From the NCBI GenBank assembly GCA_948902155.1, contig CAQVQZ010000106.1:1-7649 (forward strand): a stretch of DNA of 7,649 nucleotides, written 5' to 3'. Below, one piece after another: positions 1 through 5,352 of the stretch; positions within the stretch are counted from its first letter, which is position 1; each line of letters opens with the position of its first letter. The notes under the pieces were generated by a model. The model saw only the letters and a program-made list of their open reading frames with translations. It made no database searches and had not been told where the DNA came from. The position numbers and the translations under genes were made by a program. This DNA is from an uncultured Oscillibacter sp. (GTDB lineage Bacteria; Bacillota_A; Clostridia; Oscillospirales; Oscillospiraceae).

Positions 1-262
1 TGACGGCCTTGTTGTGGCCGCAGTCCATCATGCACATGACATTTTCCAGCGTGAAGTAGATGTAGATGCGCTTCTCAATGTCCATCCAGTTATTTTTGAC
101 CGACAGGCTCATACGGTCCAGCAGAAGGCCGTAGAGGACCTTGGCCTCAATGGAAACGCTTTTGTAGCGGGGGTCGGTCAGCAGGGTCTTGGGGATACGG
201 TAAAAGCTGTACTGGTCCGCTTCATTGCCGTAGTAGTAGTCCAGGTTCAAGTTTGACGGCAT
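1..262 (-). CDS. repA: RepA_N-family replication initiator, N-terminal part (cut by window edge)
   Basis: This is the start of a plasmid or conjugative-element replication initiator of the RepA_N type. The reverse strand reads MPSNLNLDYYYGNEADQYSF at the N-terminus, followed by YRIPKTLLTDPRYKS, EAKVLYGLLLDRM, IYIYFTLENVM and CGHNKAV, the usual succession of motifs in the RepA N-terminal winged-helix domain of Firmicutes elements. Only 87 complete codons are inside the window; the rest lies beyond position 1. The ATG at 262-260 was chosen because an AAAGGAGG ribosome site (271-278 on the plus strand) sits 8 bases before it and because family members start MPSN. The reading frame stays open a further 52 codons upstream through two hairpins, so an extended form starting at 340 is formally possible. 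Family proteins bind and open the element's origin; that function is inferred from family membership. Confidence in the family is high. Confidence 0.85.
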   Translation of the reverse strand, partial: MPSNLNLDYYYGNEADQYSFYRIPKTLLTDPRYKSVSIEAKVLYGLLLDRMSLSVKNNWMDIEKRIYIYFTLENVMCMMDCGHNKAV

Positions 263-289
263 GGTGATTGCCTCCTTTGAAATGTGCGG

Positions 290-337
290 AAAAACAAAAA
301 AAGCGCCCCGGTGACTGTTGGTAGTCACCGGGACGCT
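290..337 (-). terminator. Hairpin plus U-tract in the repA leader
   Basis: A 15-bp stem (302-316 with 323-337) with a 6-base loop is followed on the minus strand by six T, a G and five T (301-290). The only imperfect pair (306/333) is C-A on the plus strand but a G-U wobble on the minus strand, which fixes the RNA orientation. It lies between the accessory gene pair and the repA ribosome site, so it would stop read-through or attenuate repA rather than end a gene. The termination role is inferred from structure. Confidence 0.75.
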
Positions 338-373
338 CATGCTCTTGCCGCTTGTTGATTTGTCCGTAAACGC

Positions 374-420
374 AAAAAAGCCCACCCGCAACTGATGGTT
401 AGTCAGTTGCGGGTGGGCTT
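374..420 (-). terminator. Rho-independent terminator after the 232-residue gene
   Basis: A perfect 18-bp stem (378-395 with 403-420, 7-base loop) is followed on the minus strand by six T (379-374). It begins 8 bases past the stop of the gene ending at 429, so it probably ends the accessory two-gene transcript. Its sequence around the loop resembles that of the hairpin at 302-337. Confidence 0.85.
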
Positions 421-428
421 ATCACTTT

Positions 429-1127
429 TTAAGGTGCTTGTTCATTTTCAATATTGTCAGGACAGTAAACGTATATTCCTTTGATCTGCTCTGCTTGTTC
501 CGGCACAAAACCGGGAGGGGCCATTTTCAGGTTGGCTACTGCCATAACAGATCGCTTGCGTTGATCTTGAAAAGATGTATAGCTGAAACGATGTTCACCT
601 TCCCGATAGACATAAGTACCCATAACGGGTTCCCCATGGAATATGGCATATAGTTCAACTGCCTGTTTTTCCGCAATGAACGCGGGTTGGATGTCCTTCT
701 CCAATTCATAGGCCATGTTGTTGATATACCGGGACATGGCCCGAATATTGCCGCTTTCAAATTCCGGCGCGCCGTCTCCATATCTTCTCGTCATCAGCGC
801 CCATTTCTTTCGCTCGTGAGGACTGTCCAGCGCAACAAAAAATGCTTTTTTACTCCAATCCTCCGAAAGCAGGTCAAAATAAGCGCAACCAAACATTGGG
901 CCGACGCCAGGGGTATGATGCAAAAAGTAAATGCGGTAATTATCCAATATGAACGAGTGGGTAACACTCATTACAAGTTTGCAGAGATTTTGTAGTCCCT
1001 TATTGTTCAAGGGATCGTAAAAATCGTCCCACCCTGCTTGCGTTGGAATGTAAAGGCTATCCTGGTGAAAAGCCCTTGCCTGAAACATTTCCTTCCATCT
1101 GCGGACGGAGATTTTATCCTGTGTCAT
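429..1127 (-). CDS. Unrecognised 232-residue protein, second gene of accessory pair
   Basis: I do not recognise this protein. It is soluble-looking, with no signal peptide or membrane segment, and rich in aromatic and charged residues. Visible landmarks are RRWKEMFQARAFHQ near the N-terminus, YFLHHTPGVGPMFGCAYFDL around residues 67-86, SPHERKKWALMTRRYGDG around 102-119, and a C-terminal stretch ending YVYCPDNIENEQAP. The ATG at 1127 overlaps the TGA of the upstream gene in an ATGA (1124-1127). Only a weak purine-rich ribosome site precedes it, so translation probably depends on coupling to the DUF4259-like gene. A strong terminator follows at 374-420. The pair sits between a repA gene and an integrase remnant, and its base composition matches the element rather than the chromosome to the right. 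It is therefore probably mobile-element cargo. Its function is unknown; a partnership with its neighbour is inferred from the overlap only. Confidence 0.8.
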   Translation of the reverse strand: MTQDKISVRRWKEMFQARAFHQDSLYIPTQAGWDDFYDPLNNKGLQNLCKLVMSVTHSFILDNYRIYFLHHTPGVGPMFGCAYFDLLSEDWSKKAFFVALDSPHERKKWALMTRRYGDGAPEFESGNIRAMSRYINNMAYELEKDIQPAFIAEKQAVELYAIFHGEPVMGTYVYREGEHRFSYTSFQDQRKRSVMAVANLKMAPPGFVPEQAEQIKGIYVYCPDNIENEQAP

Positions 1128-1642
1128 AGCCCCGCCCTCTCATAATGTTCCTCTAGGCTCCGCTGGACGGATTGGATATGCGCCAGCCACTTTTCGCGGT
1201 CGCTATCCTCAAACCAGGATTGATACATCTCATGCTTCGGGACCTGTACCTTCCGAAGTTCTTCCAGAAGAAGCCGCAGATCAGCATCCGTAACGGTAAA
1301 TTCTTTGATGTGATGCTCAACCGGATTATAGTTCTTACCAACGTACTCGATAACGGTCAGTTCTCCAGTACGGTAGTAGTCGGCCAGACACTCCGCGATC
1401 AAGAGTGCCCCCTCGGTAAAAAGCCGGGGGAAATTTTCGCTGATGTAGAAGATCAGGTCAGCCGCTGAAGTACCCCGATTTGCCTTTCTGATTTCCTCCA
1501 GACCATCCGCTTTTACTATCTCAATGGCCTCTGCCACACTGAAGGTGGAGAACTCCACCTTTTTCAGATGTTCCTCTACGATTGTCCTCAGCAGGTCCAA
1601 CCCGCCGTCGCTTTCTCTCATGGTGATACCCCAAGCTCCCAT
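1124..1642 (-). CDS. DUF4259-like MGAWG protein (172 residues), first gene of accessory pair
   Basis: The protein starts MGAWGITMRESDGGLDLL, resembling the MGAWG...D start of DUF4259-type proteins, a family of unknown biochemical function found in scattered bacteria. The rest is mostly helical and acidic: SVAEAIEIVKADGLEEIRKA around 36-55, an ALLIAECLADYYRTGEL segment around 79-95, and DADLRLLLEELRKVQ around 119-133. It has no signal peptide or membrane span. The ATG at 1642 is supported by an AAGGAGG ribosome site (1649-1655 on the plus strand) 6 bases upstream. Its stop overlaps the next gene's start by four bases. No convincing promoter was found between 1656 and 1760. I recall similar MGAWGITMRESD proteins from Firmicutes elements, but the family name is from memory and unchecked. 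An immunity or defence role would be speculation. Confidence 0.75.
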   Translation of the reverse strand: MGAWGITMRESDGGLDLLRTIVEEHLKKVEFSTFSVAEAIEIVKADGLEEIRKANRGTSAADLIFYISENFPRLFTEGALLIAECLADYYRTGELTVIEYVGKNYNPVEHHIKEFTVTDADLRLLLEELRKVQVPKHEMYQSWFEDSDREKWLAHIQSVQRSLEEHYERAGL

Positions 1643-1746
1643 TTTTAACCTCCTTGACGGTCTAAAAAATTTGTCCTTTAAGTGCAGCCCTGGTTTTTCA
1701 CCCCCTCCCGTAGACCCTGGTCAGAGGCCGTTTTTAGTGGAAAAAG

Positions 1747-1804
1747 AATAAGGACAAACCAGTCAACTCCTTGCAACGCAAGGGTTTTCCGATTTGTCCT
1801 TATT
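1747..1804. repeat. 12-bp inverted repeat enclosing a smaller hairpin
   Basis: AATAAGGACAAA at 1747-1758 is perfectly inverted as TTTGTCCTTATT at 1793-1804, 34 bases apart. Inside is a second perfect inverted repeat, CCTTGC (1769-1774) and GCAAGG (1778-1783). The right arm ends 7 bases before the stop codon that bounds the surviving integrase frame at 1811-1813. It may be a recombination or protein-binding site, or a scar of the deletion that removed most of the integrase. The repeat is seen directly; the role is inferred. Confidence 0.6.
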
Positions 1805-1813
1805 ATGCCATAA

Positions 1814-1999
1814 GGGCACACATTTGCGGTCTTGTCCCTCCAGAACGGGGACGATCTAAAAACGGTCCAAGACAATCTCGGCCACGCCACCGCCGCCTTT
1901 ACTCTGGACGTTTACGGGCACGTTTCGGAGAAGATGAAGGAGGACAGCGCCGTACGGATGGAGGCTTACATAAAGTCCCTTTGGACCTGTAAGGGGTAA
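1814..1999 (+). pseudogene. Tyrosine recombinase (phage/ICE integrase), C-terminal remnant
   Basis: Sixty-one codons remain of a phage-type integrase. The frame begins GHTFAVLSLQNGDDLKTVQ, continues with NLGHATAAFTLDVYGHV and ends SLWTCKG before TAA (1997-1999). The LGH box (residues 22-24) and the catalytic tyrosine (residue 34, in DVYGHV) are intact. The preceding arginine of the HxxRH box is not: the expected RHTF reads GHTF, and an in-frame TAA lies directly upstream at 1811-1813. There is no start codon or ribosome site, and intact members of the family run to several hundred residues, so this cannot be a working recombinase. In an intact enzyme this domain cuts and rejoins attachment sites. 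Its 3' end points at the 3' end of the tRNA-Gln gene about 110 bases away, the usual layout at the end of a tRNA-integrated element. Confidence 0.85.
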
Positions 2000-2018
2000 A
2001 CGAAGGGGTATAGCGCCA

Positions 2019-2045
2019 GCGGGGGAGACAACCCCGCAACTTTTT
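2019..2045 (+). terminator. Possible terminator after the integrase remnant
   Basis: A short stem GCGGGG/CCCCGC (2019-2024 with 2032-2037, 7-base loop) is followed three bases later by TTTTT (2041-2045). It lies 19 bases after the integrase stop and would suit the 3' end of that gene. The stem is only 6 bp, so the call is moderate. Confidence 0.4.
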
Positions 2046-2068
2046 GACGCTGTTTTTTGGAAAAAGGC

Positions 2069-2102
2069 AAAGAAAAACCCCGGAACCTTAACGATTCCGG
2101 GG
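2069..2102 (-). terminator. Terminator of the tRNA-Gln gene
   Basis: The 8-bp stem CCCCGGAA/TTCCGGGG (2078-2085 with 2095-2102) is followed on the minus strand by TTTTTCTTT (2077-2069). It starts 8 bases beyond the tRNA CCA end and so ends a single-tRNA transcript. Confidence 0.8.
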
Positions 2103-2110
2103 CGTTCTCT

Positions 2111-2184
2111 TGGCAGCGGGTGAAGGATTCGAACCCTCACATACAGAGTCAGAGTCTGCTGTGCTACCTTTACACAAACCCGCT
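2111..2184 (-). tRNA. tRNA-Gln, anticodon CUG
   Basis: The reverse strand folds into a full 74-base cloverleaf with encoded CCA. The acceptor arm pairs AGCGGGT with ACCCGCT. The D arm pairs GTGT with GCAC around a loop containing GG. The anticodon arm pairs GCAGA with TCTGT around the loop CTCTGAC, placing CTG at 34-36. A 4-base variable loop follows, then a T arm of GAGGG/CCTTC around TTCGAAT. The discriminator base is G. The anticodon CUG reads CAG (glutamine); identity rests on the anticodon. A consensus promoter and a terminator frame it as a one-gene unit. Its 3' half is a plausible integration target for the element to its left. Confidence 0.93.
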
Positions 2185-2206
2185 GTACTGCCGTAGAACA
2201 GATTTC

Positions 2207-2234
2207 ATTATACTGAAAAAACGTGCTTTGTCAA
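2207..2234 (-). promoter_or_regulatory. Consensus sigma-70-type promoter of tRNA-Gln
   Basis: On the minus strand a perfect -35 TTGACA (2234-2229) and a perfect -10 TATAAT (2212-2207) are 16 bases apart. Transcription would start near 2200, about 16 bases before the mature tRNA 5' end at 2184. Confidence 0.88.
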
Positions 2235-2309
2235 GAGGGTTTTCAAATTTTTCCGAAAATTCTTTTTGCCCAAAAATCTGAACGCCGCGTTTCTTTCCGG
2301 GGGAAAGTA

Positions 2310-2318
2310 TGGTATACT
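2310..2318 (+). promoter_or_regulatory. Extended -10 promoter for the dehydrogenase operon
   Basis: TGGTATACT is an extended -10 element (TG, one base, then TATACT at 2313-2318). No good -35 is visible at the usual distance (TTTCTT at 2290-2295), as is common for extended -10 promoters. It lies 33 bases before the start codon at 2352 and is divergent from the tRNA promoter. Confidence 0.6.
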
Positions 2319-2351
2319 GTGGCCATCTTCCGTTTTGAAAGGAGGCCGCCT

Positions 2352-3959
2352 ATGTTAAAGCTTGAGGGCGTTCGTCTCCCCCCGGGCGGCGGGGCGGCGG
2401 AGCTGACCGCCGAGGCCGCCCGGCTGCTGCGGATTCGGGCGGCGGACGTCCGCTCCGTGCGGGTCCTCCGCCGCAGTGTGGACGCCAGGGAGGGCGTCAG
2501 CCTGGCCTACACCCTGGCGGTATCCGCGGAGAACGAAGCCGCCGTCCTCCGGCGCTGCCGGAGCCGCAAGGTCAGCCGGCTGGAACCGGCGCCGGTTTAC
2601 CGCCTTCCCTCCCCTCTTCCGCCGCCCGCCCTGCCTCCCGTTGTGGTGGGGGCGGGCCCGGCGGGCCTCTTTGCCGCCCTGGTTCTGGCCGGAGCGGGCC
2701 AGCGGCCCATTCTGCTGGAGCGGGGCCGCCCTGTGGAGGAGCGCCGGGCGGACGTAAGGCGCTTCTGGGCCTCCGGTGATCTGAACCCGGAGTCCAACGT
2801 CCAGTTTGGCGAGGGAGGCGCCGGGGCCTTTTCCGACGGGAAGCTGAACACCGGCACCCGGGACCCCCGGCATCGGTTCATCCTGGAACAGCTGACCGCC
2901 TGCGGCGCGCCGGAGGACATCCTCATCGACGCCAAGCCCCATGTGGGGACGGATTATCTCTTTACCGTCCTCCAAAACCTCCGCCGGAAGCTGGCCGCCC
3001 TGGGAGCGGATATCCGCTTCGGAACCCGGCTGACGGACCTTCGAATCGAAGGCGGGGCGCTGACCGCCGTGGAGACTGCGGGCCCGGGGGGCGCGGTCCG
3101 GATTCCCTGCGGCGGGGTAATCCTCTGCCCCGGGCACTCCGCCAGGGACACCTTTGAAATGCTCCTCGCCCGGGGCGTGCCCATGGAAGCCAAGCCCTTC
3201 GCCGTGGGGGTTCGGATTGAGCACCGCCAATCCGACTGCGACGCCGCCCAGTACCGGCAGTACGCCGGGCATCCGGGCCTCCCCGCCTCCACCTACAAGC
3301 TGTCCTGCCATCTGCCGGCCGGGCGGGGGGTCTTTTCCTTCTGCGTCTGCCCCGGCGGAGAGGTGGTGGCCGCCGCGTCGGAGCGGGACGGCGTGGCCAC
3401 CAACGGCATGAGCGAGTTCGCCCGGGACCGGGAAAACATCAACGGAGCCCTGCTGGTCGGCGTCACGCCGGAGGACTTCGGCGGGGCCGGCCCCCTGGCG
3501 GGGGTTGCGTTCCAGCGGAAGCTGGAGGCCGCGGCCTACGCCCTGGGCGGGGGCGGCTACCGGGCCCCCGCCCAGCGGGGAGAGGATTTCCTGGCCCGCC
3601 GGCCCTCCCTGGGGCCGGGGAGGGTGCTGCCCAGCTACCGCCCCGGCGTGACCTGGACGGATCTGCATGAGTGCCTCCCCCCCTTTGTCTCGGCGGCGCT
3701 GGAAGAGGCGCTGCCCATCCTGGGGCGGAAGCTCCGGGGCTATGACAGCCCCGACGCGGTGCTCACCGCCGTGGAGAGCCGCAGCTCCTCCCCCGTCCGC
3801 ATCCCCCGGGGGCCGGACGGCCGGTCCGGAATCCGGGGACTGTACCCCTGCGGCGAGGGGGCGGGCTACGCCGGGGGCATTCTCTCCGCCGCCGCCGACG
3901 GCATGCGCTGCGCCGAGGCCCTGCTGGCCCATCAACAACAAGGAGACGATCTGCCATGA
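2352..3959 (+). CDS. COG2509-type FAD-dependent dehydrogenase (535 residues)
   Basis: This is a cytoplasmic flavoprotein of the uncharacterised FAD-dependent dehydrogenase group (COG2509). Residues 1-85 form the small N-terminal domain typical of the group. A Rossmann FAD-binding motif follows, VVVGAGPAGLFAAL at 97-110, with the ribose-binding acid at E123 in LLERG. Other landmarks are SNVQFGEGGAGAFSDGKLNT (148-167), the ILCPGHSARDT turn (257-267), an ESRSSSPVRIPR segment (475-486) and the C-terminal FAD-contact motif LYPCGEGAGYAGGI (497-510). The ATG at 2352 is chosen because AAAGGAGG (2338-2345) lies 6 bases upstream and family proteins begin here; the frame is open further 5' to 2223 but that part overlaps the promoter. 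It overlaps the next gene by ATGA. The substrate is not known for the family. Length and motifs are complete, so it is probably functional. Confidence 0.9.
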   Translation: MLKLEGVRLPPGGGAAELTAEAARLLRIRAADVRSVRVLRRSVDAREGVSLAYTLAVSAENEAAVLRRCRSRKVSRLEPAPVYRLPSPLPPPALPPVVVGAGPAGLFAALVLAGAGQRPILLERGRPVEERRADVRRFWASGDLNPESNVQFGEGGAGAFSDGKLNTGTRDPRHRFILEQLTACGAPEDILIDAKPHVGTDYLFTVLQNLRRKLAALGADIRFGTRLTDLRIEGGALTAVETAGPGGAVRIPCGGVILCPGHSARDTFEMLLARGVPMEAKPFAVGVRIEHRQSDCDAAQYRQYAGHPGLPASTYKLSCHLPAGRGVFSFCVCPGGEVVAAASERDGVATNGMSEFARDRENINGALLVGVTPEDFGGAGPLAGVAFQRKLEAAAYALGGGGYRAPAQRGEDFLARRPSLGPGRVLPSYRPGVTWTDLHECLPPFVSAALEEALPILGRKLRGYDSPDAVLTAVESRSSSPVRIPRGPDGRSGIRGLYPCGEGAGYAGGILSAAADGMRCAEALLAHQQQGDDLP

Positions 3960-4927
3960 GAAACATCTGCGTATACCAGGAGTTCCTGACGGAGGCCCAC
4001 AGGGCCCGCATCCGCGAGACGGCGGAGAAGCTGGGCTTCACGCCCCATTTCTATGGCCCGGGTCAGTTTGAGGAGGCCAGGGCCTGCCTTCAGGACTGCG
4101 AGATTCTCTATGCCCACGACCCGGAGCTCCTCCGGGCCGCCCCTGCGGCCCTTCGGTGGTACTGCTGCTCCTACGCCGGGGTGGACCCCTATTGCAAGGA
4201 CCCGTCCCTGTTTGCCAACCCGGACTGCCTGCTGACCAATACCAGCTGCTATGGCGTCACCATTGCCGAGCATGTGATCATGGTGCTGCTGATGCTCCTG
4301 CGGCGGATGCCGGAGTATGAGGAGATCGTCCGGAACCGGGGCTGGAACAACCAGCTGCCCATCCGTTCCATCCGGGACAACGCCTTCACCATCCTGGGGC
4401 TGGGCAACATCGGCGTCAACGTGGCGGAGCGCCTGCGGGGCATGGGCGCCGCCCGGGTAACCGGCCTCAGCCGGAGCGGCGCCGCCCGGGAAGCCGTCTT
4501 CGACGAGGTCCTTCCCATCTCCGCCCTGGACGAGGTCCTTCCCCGGACGCAGAATCTCATAATGGCCCTTCCCGGCACGGCGGAGACGGTCCATATCCTG
4601 AACCGGGCGCGCATCGCCCTGCTGCCCGCCGGGAGCTATGTCGTCAACGTGGGCCGGGGAACCGCCGTCGAGCAGGAGGCCCTGGCCGAGGCACTGAACG
4701 CCGGGCGCCTCGGCGGGGCGGCGCTGGACGTCATGGACCCGGAGCCCCTGCCGAAGGACCACCCCTTGTGGAGCGCAAGGAACCTGATTCTTACCCCCCA
4801 CGTCTCCGGAAACATGACCCTGGGCTATACCTGTGAGCGCAATGTGGAGATGTTCTGCGAGGATCTGGAGAACTACGCCGGGGGGCGGCCGCTGAACGGT
4901 CTGGTGGACCGGACGCGGGGCTACTAG
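3956..4927 (+). CDS. D-isomer-specific 2-hydroxyacid dehydrogenase (323 residues)
   Basis: This enzyme should interconvert a 2-keto acid and a D-2-hydroxy acid with NAD(H) in the cytoplasm. The nucleotide-binding motif is ILGLGNIGVNVAERLRGMGA, with GLGNIG at 148-153. The three catalytic residues expected in the family are visible: R234 in NVGRGTAVE, E263 in DVMDPEPLP and H282 in LTPHVSG. The substrate domain includes CCSYAGVDPYC (70-80) and the hinge TSCYGVTIAEH (96-106). The length is normal for the family. The start ATG overlaps the TGA of the flavoprotein gene (ATGA, 3956-3959) and an AAGGAGA ribosome site lies inside the upstream gene at 3940-3946, so the two are translationally coupled. 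The exact substrate cannot be read from sequence. The possibility that the upstream flavoenzyme works on a related hydroxy or keto acid is inference. Confidence 0.9.
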   Translation: MRNICVYQEFLTEAHRARIRETAEKLGFTPHFYGPGQFEEARACLQDCEILYAHDPELLRAAPAALRWYCCSYAGVDPYCKDPSLFANPDCLLTNTSCYGVTIAEHVIMVLLMLLRRMPEYEEIVRNRGWNNQLPIRSIRDNAFTILGLGNIGVNVAERLRGMGAARVTGLSRSGAAREAVFDEVLPISALDEVLPRTQNLIMALPGTAETVHILNRARIALLPAGSYVVNVGRGTAVEQEALAEALNAGRLGGAALDVMDPEPLPKDHPLWSARNLILTPHVSGNMTLGYTCERNVEMFCEDLENYAGGRPLNGLVDRTRGY

Positions 4928-5090
4928 AGGGTGTCTTCCCATAAACCAACTGTGGGAATTTCCGAGGAAATGTTTGCCGGATGCAAGGAAACCATTTGCG
5001 GGCGGGCGGCCGCCCGGCAAACATTTTTAACGCCGCAGACCACAAAATTTGCCGGAAAGACGTGCGTTTGGGCTGATGGGAACAGGCCCT
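4928..5090 (+). repeat. Palindromic repeat element, copy A (163 bp)
   Basis: Copy A starts right after the stop codon of the hydroxyacid dehydrogenase. Its ends are imperfect inverted repeats: AGGGTGTCTTCCCAT at 4928-4942 against the complement of ATGGGAACAGGCCCT at 5076-5090. Its last 32 bases (5059-5090) are identical to the last 32 bases of copy B, and the adjoining 43 bases (5016-5058) are closely similar. Copy A is longer because of an extra GC-rich palindrome around 4998-5018. No target-site duplication is visible. It may be a MITE-like or REP-like chromosomal repeat, but the family is not recognised. Confidence 0.8.
4972..5028 (+). terminator. Terminator-like core of repeat copy A, end of dehydrogenase operon
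   Basis: Two overlapping folds end in the same place. GTTTGCCGG (4972-4980) pairs with CCGGCAAAC (5014-5022), and a 14-base perfect palindrome CGGGCGGCCGCCCG lies just inside the right arm. TTTTT follows at 5024-5028. It lies 45-100 bases after the dehydrogenase stop and is the only terminator candidate for that operon, so the repeat appears to supply it. Confidence 0.55.
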
Positions 5091-5098
5091 AAGGGCGC

Positions 5099-5130
5099 GG
5101 AAAAGCGGCCCCCGGAGAACCGGGAGCCGC
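5099..5130 (-). terminator. Terminator of the 19-codon micro-ORF
   Basis: An 11-bp stem (5105-5115 with 5120-5130, loop TTCT) is followed on the minus strand by TTTTCC (5104-5099). Its single imperfect pair is a U-G wobble only in minus-strand RNA, which agrees with the direction of the micro-ORF ending at 5148. Confidence 0.75.
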
Positions 5131-5147
5131 CTGGGCGGTCTTTGGAA

Positions 5148-5207
5148 TCAGCGGGTCAGGCAAACGGCACCGCCCAGTACCACGATGGAAAACAGCGTGT
5201 ACAGCAT
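5148..5207 (-). CDS. Small hydrophobic peptide, 19 residues
   Basis: The peptide reads MLYTLFSIVVLGGAVCLTR, a single hydrophobic segment with a terminal arginine, so it is probably inserted in or lies on the membrane. Support for translation is unusually good for so short a frame: a full AAGGAGG ribosome site (5216-5222 on the plus strand) 8 bases before the ATG, an extended -10 promoter-like element at 5242-5250, and a terminator starting 18 bases after the TGA. Together these form a compact monocistronic unit of roughly 140 bases. It lies between two copies of a palindromic repeat and antisense to both neighbouring genes. I do not recognise a family. A small membrane protein or a type I toxin-like peptide are possibilities, but no antisense RNA partner is evident. 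The transcript could also be a small RNA with an incidental frame. Confidence 0.6.
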   Translation of the reverse strand: MLYTLFSIVVLGGAVCLTR

Positions 5208-5241
5208 GTGGGGCACCTCCTTCTTTCTTGACGTTGGAATC

Positions 5242-5250
5242 ATGATACCA
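5242..5250 (-). promoter_or_regulatory. Extended -10 promoter-like element for the micro-ORF
   Basis: The minus strand reads TGGTATCAT, an extended -10 (TG, one base, then TATCAT), matching in form the TGGTATACT before the dehydrogenase operon. A TTGAAT upstream is 21 bases away, too far to count as a normal -35. Transcription would start near 5235, about 28 bases before the ATG at 5207. Confidence 0.45.
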
Positions 5251-5352
5251 CGCTCCCGGGGGAAAGACATTCAATATCTTGCCGGGTTTTCCCCGGGAAC
5301 CGCCCGGTCCGGCGCAGGCCCCGCCGCCGGTTTTACAACATCTTGCGCTTTT

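Noticed and set aside
14..256. 80-codon plus-strand frame at the left edge
   Set aside because: The opposite strand encodes clear RepA_N motifs with a strong ribosome site, so this is its antisense shadow.
1684..1704. Possible GTG-started short leader (VKNQGCT) on the minus strand before the DUF4259-like gene
   Set aside because: The purine run overlaps the GTG with no proper spacing, and seven codons cannot be distinguished from chance.
2223..2351. Upstream extension of the flavoprotein frame to an ATG at 2223
   Set aside because: It overlaps the tRNA promoter region and the extended -10 element, has no ribosome site, and the ATG at 2352 has an ideal AAAGGAGG and fits the family N-terminus.
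2355..3941. 528-codon open frame on the minus strand opposite the FAD-dependent dehydrogenase
   Set aside because: Long antisense frames are expected in very GC-rich coding DNA. The product is low-complexity (G, P, A, R rich), has no recognised motif, and the plus strand encodes an unmistakable flavoprotein.
3932..5020. 362-codon minus-strand open frame opposite the hydroxyacid dehydrogenase
   Set aside because: It is a shadow of a gene with intact catalytic residues; its sequence is compositionally biased, and it runs through repeat copy A.
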